The notes under the pieces were generated by a model. That model was not told the DNA's origin and did no database searches. It saw only the letters and a program-made list of their open reading frames with translations. A stretch of DNA of 14,981 bases from Butyricicoccus sp. OM04-18BH (GTDB taxonomy: Bacteria; Bacillota; Clostridia; Oscillospirales; Butyricicoccaceae): contig NZ_QULN01000019.1 of assembly GCF_003481705.1 (NCBI RefSeq), forward strand, positions 1 through 14,981. The letters run 5' to 3'. The translations under genes and the position numbers were made by a program. Positions 1 to 5,208 of the stretch are shown piece by piece (positions within the stretch are counted from its first letter, which is position 1; every line of letters starts with the position of its first letter).

Positions 1-7
1 CTCTAAT

Positions 8-892
8 ATGGCTGCGGATGCGGAACTGTATGCAGCTATGAGCATTGTACAGGCACACGCTGTAAATGGTGCTCTGCCCGTGGAGATCTCGCACGCATCG
101 TTCGAGCTTTTCTGCTGTGCGCTTTGGCGGCGCAACAAGGTCGTGTACACCTTTGATGATACGCTGGCCGCAGAGCTTGTACAGCAGGCCGACGAGTGGG
201 ACGATAGTGATAATCTGCCGATCGAGGTACTGCTGCATCCGCCGTACCGCTGTGCTTTTATCTCCTGTTCCGGCGTTATTGACCCGGAGATTATCGGTTT
301 CTTCCCGTTTATCGTGCGAGATATGGATAAAGGAACACCTGTCTTTTACGTTTGTGTGGTGTACAAAACTTTCAGTACCTTGACTATGCCGCTATATCTT
401 AATGGCCTGACGGTTGGCGATTGCATCAATGCAACGACCAAAGCGGCAAACCGAGCAAAACATCCGGACGGCTATGAGGTAAATTTAGACCGCACCACTA
501 TTTTGCGATACCTGAATTTGTACTTATATATCTGCGCCGCTAATGCGGATATAGCATCGACACCGGCGCAGACATACCGCCCACGTTCGGCTGCCGCACC
601 GATCCGCGACAGGTTCCGCGAGGTGCAGTCATATGATACCGGTCTGGCAATCGGCTCGGCCTTGCGCCGAGCGCAGGCCGAGGAGAAAAACACCAAAGCA
701 CAGCAGCGCGGCACTGCTCGTCGGCGCAGCGGCCACATTCGCACGCACACTCGTCGCGGACACTGGCACCACTTTTGGACTGGCAGTAAGTCCAAGCCGG
801 AAAGCCGCAAAGTCGTTCTGCGCTGGCTGCATCCGATGCTGGTCGGTCGCAGCGATGAACCGGACACAACCACGGTTCACCCAGTCCAATAA
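8..892 (+). CDS. AcrVA2-like anti-CRISPR protein (possibly 5'-partial)
   Basis: A 294-residue protein, predicted cytoplasmic, with no signal peptide or membrane segment. The best clue is the C-terminal block at residues 241-259, a His/Arg/Trp-rich stretch with the core RRGHWHHFWTG, followed by VVLRWLHPMLVG. I recognise this kind of tail from proteins annotated as AcrVA2-family anti-CRISPRs on Firmicutes plasmids and phages; the match is from memory, not a search. AcrVA2 from Moraxella bovoculi is about 322 residues and is reported to inhibit type V-A CRISPR by lowering Cas12a expression rather than by blocking the assembled nuclease. The frame stays open through the seven bases before the ATG and no ribosome-binding site is visible there, so the true start may lie outside the window; the slightly short length agrees with that. 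A terminator follows 64 nt downstream, so this gene ends its own transcription unit ahead of the transfer genes. Alternative: an uncharacterised plasmid protein that shares only the tail motif. Confidence 0.55.
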   Translation: MAADAELYAAMSIVQAHAVNGALPVEISHASFELFCCALWRRNKVVYTFDDTLAAELVQQADEWDDSDNLPIEVLLHPPYRCAFISCSGVIDPEIIGFFPFIVRDMDKGTPVFYVCVVYKTFSTLTMPLYLNGLTVGDCINATTKAANRAKHPDGYEVNLDRTTILRYLNLYLYICAANADIASTPAQTYRPRSAAAPIRDRFREVQSYDTGLAIGSALRRAQAEEKNTKAQQRGTARRRSGHIRTHTRRGHWHHFWTGSKSKPESRKVVLRWLHPMLVGRSDEPDTTTVHPVQ

Positions 893-955
893 TCAACTTT
901 ACGATTTTCTCGAAAACGGCTCTAAGTGGTCAAAAAAGTTCAAAATCAATATTTC

Positions 956-982
956 AAAGGTCGAAGCAATTCGACCTTTTTT
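956..982 (+). terminator. Rho-independent terminator after the AcrVA2-like gene
   Basis: A perfect 10-bp stem (AAAGGTCGAA with TTCGACCTTT) closed by a GCAA tetraloop of the stable GNRA type, followed by a T run ending at 982. It lies 64 nt after the stop codon of the AcrVA2-like gene and separates it from the transfer operon. Confidence 0.9.
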
Positions 983-1035
983 CTATGCTCTCAAGTCGAA
1001 TTTTATCAGACACTATGTTTAGTAAGTCTGAAATT

Positions 1036-1056
1036 TTGTAAACAAATTGTGAACAA
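1036..1056. repeat. Two helically phased TTGTRAACAA repeats
   Basis: TTGTAAACAA (1036-1045) and TTGTGAACAA (1047-1056) differ at one base. Each is a small dyad (TTGT/ACAA), and their starts are 11 bp apart, about one helical turn. This is the geometry of paired binding sites for a DNA-binding protein (operator or iteron). The binding protein is not identified. Confidence 0.5.
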
Positions 1057-1081
1057 TCATCGAAAAAGTGTTACACCCCCC

Positions 1082-1104
1082 CCTCTATATGAGTATAGTA
1101 GAGG
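1082..1104. repeat. C-rich hairpin CCTCTA/TAGAGG
   Basis: CCTCTA (1082-1087) pairs with TAGAGG (1099-1104) around an 11-nt AT-rich loop. The left arm sits at the end of a run of eight C (1076-1083). A T-rich stretch follows (1106-1114), so it could act as a weak terminator, but the stem is short. A hairpin in an origin region is the other option. Confidence 0.35.
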
Positions 1105-1128
1105 CTTTTATTTTAAGGTGCTATTTCC

Positions 1129-1193
1129 GATAACCGAAATTCATAACTTTTTTGCACTTTTACAAAATCCTCTGCTGTACCTTGATAACCGAA
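1129..1193. repeat. Spaced direct repeat GATAACCGAA
   Basis: The 10-mer GATAACCGAA occurs at 1129-1138 and again at 1184-1193, 55 bp apart start to start, within non-coding DNA. This may be a pair of protein-binding sites; chance cannot be excluded for two copies. Confidence 0.3.
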
Positions 1194-1266
1194 CAGCATG
1201 GGTGCGCTCCTGTGAAGCAAGCGCCGGAAGTTGAAATCCGTTAGGATAAAGGGAAGATAACAGCGA

Positions 1267-1290
1267 GCGTCAGCGGCTCAATACTGACGC
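1267..1290. repeat. Leader hairpin GCGTCAG/CTGACGC
   Basis: A perfect 7-bp inverted repeat with a 10-nt loop ends 17 nt before the AGGAGGG ribosome-binding site of the gene at 1321. No T run follows, so it is not a terminator on the + strand. It would fold in the 5' leader of the transfer operon mRNA and could protect the RNA end or affect translation. Confidence 0.4.
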
Positions 1291-1306
1291 ACGAGAAAAC
1301 AAAGAA

Positions 1307-1313
1307 AGGAGGG
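1307..1313 (+). promoter_or_regulatory. Ribosome-binding site deciding the start at 1321
   Basis: AGGAGGG lies 7 nt before ATG 1321. An in-frame TTG at 1315 would be only one base away and is too close, so ATG 1321 is the better start. Confidence 0.8.
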
Positions 1314-1320
1314 ATTGTAT

Positions 1321-1593
1321 ATGGCAAGTACCAGTGAACAGATCAAACGCATAGAAACTGATATTTTGAAGGTGCAGACCAAAATCAAAGCGTATCAGGA
1401 GAAGCTCTCGCAGCTTACCGAGAAGCGCAAACAGTTGCAGGAACGCGCTCTGCTTGAAAAGATCAGTGAGATTGCACCAACCTATGACGATGCGCAGACG
1501 CTGCTTGACCTGTTAGCAGCAGAGCGCCCGTCAGCAGATACTAAGGACGGAGGAAATGCGCATGACAACGAACGCGAACCGCCGCGTGACTGA
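1321..1593 (+). CDS. Small coiled-coil mobile-element protein (DUF4315-like)
   Basis: A 90-residue charged protein. Residues about 4-45 form heptad-like Lys/Glu/Leu/Gln-rich helix (IKRIETDILKVQTKIKAYQE and onward), predicted to be coiled coil. A short acidic helix around residues 48-66 follows, then a hydrophilic tail. No signal peptide or membrane segment is seen. The size, the coiled coil and the position in a transfer operon resemble the small DUF4315 proteins of Firmicutes conjugative elements, but this is a weak family match and no molecular function is known to me. It is the first gene of the operon, and its last 32 nt overlap the start of the TOPRIM gene, which implies translational coupling. 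Confidence 0.65.
   Translation: MASTSEQIKRIETDILKVQTKIKAYQEKLSQLTEKRKQLQERALLEKISEIAPTYDDAQTLLDLLAAERPSADTKDGGNAHDNEREPPRD
1549..1553 (+). promoter_or_regulatory. Ribosome-binding site deciding the start at 1562
   Basis: GGAGG ends 8 nt before ATG 1562 but only 2 nt before an in-frame ATG at 1556. Spacing favours 1562. The site lies inside the preceding gene. Confidence 0.75.
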
Positions 1594-2554
1594 CGAGCAG
1601 ATCGAACGCGCACGCAGCATTGACCTTGTGCAGTTCTTGCAGCAGTATGAGCCGCCCGGAGAGCTGAAACGCATTGGTCAGTCATGGACACTGAAATCTC
1701 ATGACAGTATGCGTATCTCAGCAGATGGTCGATGGAACTGGTTCTCACAGCACAAGGGCGGCGGCGATGCAATCGGTTTTCTTCAAGCCGTTCATGGCAT
1801 GAGTTTTCAGGATGCAGTACGCACGCTGGCCGGTGAAGATTTTAAGACGATCCCCGCCACGCAGGCAGAGCACAGAGCAAAGCCGCCTGAGCGCGCAGCG
1901 TTCGCCCTGCCGCCAAAGAATAACGGCAACCGTCGCGTGTTTGCATACCTGCATCGGTCGCGCGGCATTGCGGCAGAGATCATCAATCACTGTATCAAGA
2001 ATGATCTGCTGTATGAGGACGCGCAGCATCACAATGCTGTGTTCGTTGGCAAGGACGAAAACCACAATGCGAGGTACGCTTTTCTGCGAGGTACGCTCAC
2101 CGCTTCACACTTTCGGCAGGAAGCAACCGGCAGTGATAAAAGCTACGGATTTTTTCTGCGCGGCAGCGGCAAAACCTTGTTCGTTTGCGAAGCTGCGATT
2201 GATGCGCTTTCCATCGCAACGCTGCGGAAGTTTGATGGTCTGGATTGGAAGAAAGATAACTATCTTGCACTCGGCGGCGTGACGGCGTCGGAGCGTAAGC
2301 TGCCGGTCGCGCTGGAGCGAACGCTCAACAATTTTTCTTTTAAGCGGGTCGTTCTTTGTTTCGATAACGACGCAGCTGGACAGACTGCAGCGCGCAGAAT
2401 TTTCACGATGCTGCGTCAGCAGTTCCCAGAAAATCTTGAAGTGCGAACCTGTGTTCCCGAAGTGAAAGATTTCAACGACCAGCTTTGTGTTAAGCTGCAA
2501 AACGGGAAAAATTCGCCCTCGCGCGGGACGCGCGAAAGCACTTTATCGCGCTAA
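1562..2554 (+). CDS. DUF3991/TOPRIM primase-like protein
   Basis: A 330-residue cytoplasmic protein of the type carried by Firmicutes conjugative elements, expected to act on element DNA, perhaps priming complementary-strand synthesis. Residues about 18-90 have the shape of a DnaG-type CHC2 domain (WNWFSQHKGGGDAIGFLQAV, then an AVRTLAG helix) but lack the zinc-binding cysteines, as is usual for DUF3991 proteins. The TOPRIM part shows the conserved glutamate (E210 in FVCEAAIDALS) and the DxD motif (D268 and D270 in CFDNDAAGQTAA), which together bind Mg2+. No helicase or polymerase domain follows, so it is shorter than a full primase. It overlaps the coiled-coil gene upstream, and its 3' end runs into the hairpins of the candidate oriT. 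DNA synthesis activity is inferred from the family; the TOPRIM assignment itself is firm. Confidence 0.85.
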   Translation: MTTNANRRVTDEQIERARSIDLVQFLQQYEPPGELKRIGQSWTLKSHDSMRISADGRWNWFSQHKGGGDAIGFLQAVHGMSFQDAVRTLAGEDFKTIPATQAEHRAKPPERAAFALPPKNNGNRRVFAYLHRSRGIAAEIINHCIKNDLLYEDAQHHNAVFVGKDENHNARYAFLRGTLTASHFRQEATGSDKSYGFFLRGSGKTLFVCEAAIDALSIATLRKFDGLDWKKDNYLALGGVTASERKLPVALERTLNNFSFKRVVLCFDNDAAGQTAARRIFTMLRQQFPENLEVRTCVPEVKDFNDQLCVKLQNGKNSPSRGTRESTLSR

Positions 2555-2640
2555 AGGTTAGAGTTCCCGCAAGCATAGGGTTTGGGGTACCCAAAACCCG
2601 GCTTGTTAAGGGGATACCCCCTAATACCCCCAAGCGACCA
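2519..2640. other. Candidate origin of transfer (oriT)
   Basis: The segment between the TOPRIM gene and mobC is dense in inverted repeats. TCGCGC/GCGCGA forms a hairpin at 2519-2535, still inside the TOPRIM gene. CTTTA/TAAAG pairs around 2541-2556. A 22-bp near-perfect palindrome at 2578-2599 has GGGTTT and AAACCC outer arms, a GGGTACCC core and one mismatched pair. GGGGATACCCCC begins at 2610, and ATACCCCC is directly repeated at 2614-2621 and 2624-2631. Relaxases nick next to such inverted repeats, and oriT usually lies beside mobC and the relaxase gene, as here. The nick site is not identified; the G/C-rich block 2600-2631 is my guess. No promoter was seen in this gap. Confidence 0.6.
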
Positions 2641-2661
2641 TAGAACAAGGAATTGTAAAAA

Positions 2662-2970
2662 ATGAGAAAGCGAGTACACCAAATAAAGTTCCGTTTGGAC
2701 GATGATGAACTTATGTTGCTCCGGCGTAAATTGCGTGAAAGTAATTTGTCGATGGCTGAGTATTTTCGCAGATTACTGGTATATGGCGAAATCAAAATCT
2801 ATCCAAATGCGTTTGTTGCAGACTTGCAAAAACAGGTCAAAGGCGTTGGTCGTAATGTTAATCAGATTACGCGCCTTGCGCACATTTCCGGCAAGGTATC
2901 GCTCGAAACTTTGCGTCAGATTTCCGAAGCGCAGGAGAAGATCGAGCAGCAGCTTGAGAGGTTGAACTAA
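2662..2970 (+). CDS. mobC: MobC-family relaxosome accessory protein
   Basis: A 102-residue protein expected to bind oriT DNA and help the relaxase open the nick region. The N-terminal strand and two helices (KRVHQIKFRLDDDELMLLRR, then SNLSMAEYFRRLL) fit a ribbon-helix-helix DNA-binding fold. The centre carries the MobC signature GVGRNVNQITRLAH, and the C-terminus is a Glu/Gln-rich helix. An AAGGA ribosome-binding site lies about 10 nt before the ATG. The gene directly follows the candidate oriT, and its stop codon overlaps the relaxase start (TAATG), so the two proteins should be made together. Family assignment is confident; DNA target specificity is inferred from position. Confidence 0.88.
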   Translation: MRKRVHQIKFRLDDDELMLLRRKLRESNLSMAEYFRRLLVYGEIKIYPNAFVADLQKQVKGVGRNVNQITRLAHISGKVSLETLRQISEAQEKIEQQLERLN

Positions 2971-4445
2971 TGGCGGTTTTGCAAATTCATGTTATCCGAG
3001 AGCAGCTGCGGCATCGTATTGATTATGTAATGAACCCGGAGAAAACAGCGTGTAAAGGTTTTCACAGTTTTTTCGGAATTAAGGATACGCTTACCTCCGG
3101 TTTCACTTGCGCGTGCGATGAAGCCTATCAGCAGATGATGGAAACCAAACAGCACGAAAAGAAAACGGATAAAGTCCTCGGATACCATTATATTCAGTCG
3201 TTTAAGCCGGGTGAAGTCACGCCGGAGGAAGCACACCAAGTTGGGTGCGAATTTATCGAGCGATGCTTCGCAGAAGATTTTGAAGTTGTGATAGGCACTC
3301 ACACAGATCATGCGCATATACACAACCACATAATTCTCAATTCAGTATCGTTCGTGGACGGTCACAAGTTCCAATCCACACCGGCAAGTTTCTACAAGCT
3401 GCGGGAAATTTCTGATGAGATTTGCCGGGCGCATCACCTGTCGGTTATCGACGAACCCAAGACCCGCAAGGCCAAGCACTATGCGGAATGGAAAGCCGAA
3501 CAGGAGTACCGCCCAACAATCCGAAATGAGATCCGGCGTGATATTGATGTCGTACTGAAGCAGTCACATTCGCTCAATAATTTTTGGGAACTGCTTAGGC
3601 TGCGCGGCTACGAAATCAAGTTCAATGAAAAGCGCAAGTACGCTGCCATTCGCCCGCCGAACGGTAAGCGTTTTATTCGCATGAAATCGCTCGGTGAGGA
3701 ATACACACCGCGCGAACTTGTGAAGCGGCTGGAAGCCGCCGACAAAAGCGAAGTTGCGGCAAACCGGAGAGCCTTTCAGCAAATCTATCAGCAGAGAAAA
3801 CACCGAAAGAAATATTACGCGCTGCCATGGACAATCATTCCACATCGGCGGCTTACGCTGCGCGGCATTCGTGCCTTGTACTGGCGCTATGTTTATATGC
3901 TTAGTAAGGTGCGCGCGCGCAAAGCACCGCGCGCAGTCCGCGGCGTAATGCTCGATGAGTTAAAGAAACTGGAGCGATATTCGCAGCAGTATTATTTCTT
4001 GCGTGATAATCGACTGAACACGGAAGCAGATGTGAACCTGTACGAAGAAGCGCTATCGAATGAAATTTATGTTTTGACAGACAGGAGAAAACATCTGTAT
4101 GCAGAATGTCGAAAGCCGGATGCTGATAAGCAGACGCTCAAAGCGCAGACCAAAGGATTGACCGAAGAACTGCGTGTGCTGCGAAAAAAGCAGCGTACCT
4201 GTAAGACGGTTTTAGAAAACGCGCCCGCCATGGAGGAACGGCTGGAAACAGCAAACACTGAGTGGCAGCGTATTGAAAGAAATGAAGATGAACATAGTAA
4301 GGAAGTGAAACCAAATGTCGGTAGAAGCAGAAGCGGCGGAACGAGTGCTGCGCATGGAGATCATGCTGACCGAATCCGCAGTCAAACTCGCGGCAACCGG
4401 AGCAGTAAACCTCGCAATGCTGCTGATCGCGGCTGTGAGAAATGA
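2970..4445 (+). CDS. MobP-type relaxase (mobilisation nuclease)
   Basis: A 491-residue relaxase that should nick one strand at oriT, stay covalently bound to the 5' end and lead the DNA into the recipient. Residues about 1-160 form the HUH nuclease domain. The likely nucleophile is Y19 in RIDYVMNPEKT. A second motif is YHYIQSFKPGEVTPEEAH. The metal-binding histidines lie in HTDHAHIHNHIILN, where H111, H118 and H120 best fit the triad. The rest is basic, with coiled-coil stretches around residues 330-440, and may mediate binding to other relaxosome parts. The start overlaps the mobC stop (TAATG). The last 131 nt overlap the PcfB-like gene in another frame, and this Arg/Gly/Ser-rich tail looks unstructured. 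No primase or helicase domain is fused to it. Class assignment to MOBP rather than MOBQ is from motifs only. Confidence 0.9.
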   Translation: MAVLQIHVIREQLRHRIDYVMNPEKTACKGFHSFFGIKDTLTSGFTCACDEAYQQMMETKQHEKKTDKVLGYHYIQSFKPGEVTPEEAHQVGCEFIERCFAEDFEVVIGTHTDHAHIHNHIILNSVSFVDGHKFQSTPASFYKLREISDEICRAHHLSVIDEPKTRKAKHYAEWKAEQEYRPTIRNEIRRDIDVVLKQSHSLNNFWELLRLRGYEIKFNEKRKYAAIRPPNGKRFIRMKSLGEEYTPRELVKRLEAADKSEVAANRRAFQQIYQQRKHRKKYYALPWTIIPHRRLTLRGIRALYWRYVYMLSKVRARKAPRAVRGVMLDELKKLERYSQQYYFLRDNRLNTEADVNLYEEALSNEIYVLTDRRKHLYAECRKPDADKQTLKAQTKGLTEELRVLRKKQRTCKTVLENAPAMEERLETANTEWQRIERNEDEHSKEVKPNVGRSRSGGTSAAHGDHADRIRSQTRGNRSSKPRNAADRGCEK

Positions 4446-5193
4446 AGTCCACATGGGTGGAAGAACCAATGTGGCAAAAATGCTGGAGCAAGGCAAACAG
4501 ATCACAGCATTTCCTATTAACACAGACAGTTTGACGAAGTTTGCCGAACTGGCAAAGAAGCACAAATTAGCCTGTGGCTATATCCCTGACCCGCAGAACC
4601 CAGCGACTACAAATGTTGTCATCAAGACCGAAGATGCAGAGCTTGCAAATAAGATTCGCAAGGACGCAGGTATCGAGATTTTGCCGGGTATCGACGAAAA
4701 AAAACAGAACGCCAGTCCGTTCGCCAGCGTGTCGCAGAAATCCGAAAATACAATGGCGCGCGAACTGGCATCAACAATGACTACGGCGATGACGAAGAAC
4801 AGTCCGACGATCAATCCTATTCAAACTATGAATAATGGTATCACGCAGGATCAGGCAAATATGATGCTGACGCAGCTTACCGCTCTGAGAGGTGTGCTGG
4901 CAAACGGCGGCAATGTTCATGAGTGCCAGGCAGCACTTATTGCGGTCACAGATGAATTGAAGCATTTGCTGACGCCGCCAGAACAGATGCAGGAAGCGGA
5001 CAAAGCGGAGCAGTCCAAGTCGGAGGATAGATCCGAGGAAAGAAAGGCTGCGGCCCCGAAGCCGAGCGGCAAAGGAAAGGTATCTATCCGGCAGCGCGTT
5101 GCGGATATTAAAGCGCGTGCCACACATACGCCGCAGCACACCAAGGACAAGCAGTACCAGCCGAAACATTCCATCAACGATCTGACAAAATAA
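4315..5193 (+). CDS. PcfB-like protein (DUF3801)
   Basis: A 292-residue protein resembling PcfB, the relaxosome protein of pheromone-inducible Enterococcus plasmids that helps dock the relaxase to the coupling ATPase. Residues about 1-125 match the DUF3801 pattern: a helical start (TESAVKLAATGAVNLAMLLI), a short motif GGRTNVAKMLEQGKQI, then a region FAELAKKHKLACGYIPDP and DAELANKIRKDAGIE. The second half is hydrophilic, with a Met/Thr/Asn-rich linker and a Lys/Pro-rich tail ending in KHSINDLTK. AAGGAAGTG upstream gives an acceptable ribosome-binding site for ATG 4315. Its first 131 nt are shared with the relaxase 3' end. In many elements the coupling ATPase gene follows PcfB; here a secreted membrane protein follows instead. 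A plain ABC-like or membrane role is not supported. Confidence 0.75.
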   Translation: MSVEAEAAERVLRMEIMLTESAVKLAATGAVNLAMLLIAAVRNEVHMGGRTNVAKMLEQGKQITAFPINTDSLTKFAELAKKHKLACGYIPDPQNPATTNVVIKTEDAELANKIRKDAGIEILPGIDEKKQNASPFASVSQKSENTMARELASTMTTAMTKNSPTINPIQTMNNGITQDQANMMLTQLTALRGVLANGGNVHECQAALIAVTDELKHLLTPPEQMQEADKAEQSKSEDRSEERKAAAPKPSGKGKVSIRQRVADIKARATHTPQHTKDKQYQPKHSINDLTK

Positions 5194-5196
5194 ATG

Positions 5197-5201
5197 AGGA
5201 G
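5197..5201 (+). promoter_or_regulatory. Ribosome-binding site deciding a GTG start at 5209
   Basis: AGGAG lies immediately after an in-frame ATG at 5194 and 7 nt before GTG 5209. It can serve only the GTG, which also gives a compact signal peptide, so GTG 5209 is preferred over ATG 5194. Confidence 0.7.
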
Positions 5202-5208
5202 TGAGAAA

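Larger units (their letters stand above)
893..1320. other. Non-coding control or origin-like region
   Basis: About 430 nt with no convincing gene, between the AcrVA2-like gene and the transfer operon. It is AT-rich in its first two thirds. It holds a rho-independent terminator (956-982), two phased TTGTRAACAA repeats (1036-1056), a run of eight C inside a hairpin (around 1076-1104), a 10-bp direct repeat GATAACCGAA (1129 and 1184) and a hairpin (1267-1290) just before the next ribosome-binding site. I found no promoter close to sigma-A consensus. The best pair, TTGCAC at 1152 with TGTACC at 1176, is poor. The repeats and hairpins suggest a protein-binding control region or a replication origin, but no replication protein is visible in the window to support the latter. 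Confidence 0.5.

Noticed and set aside
926..1234. A 102-codon open frame on the + strand in the non-coding gap
   Set aside because: It runs across the terminator and the repeats, has no ribosome-binding site and an unnatural composition; it is a chance frame in AT-rich DNA.
5194..5208. ATG at 5194 as the start of the secreted membrane protein
   Set aside because: It comes one base after the previous stop and before the AGGAG site; the GTG at 5209 has correct spacing and a better signal peptide.
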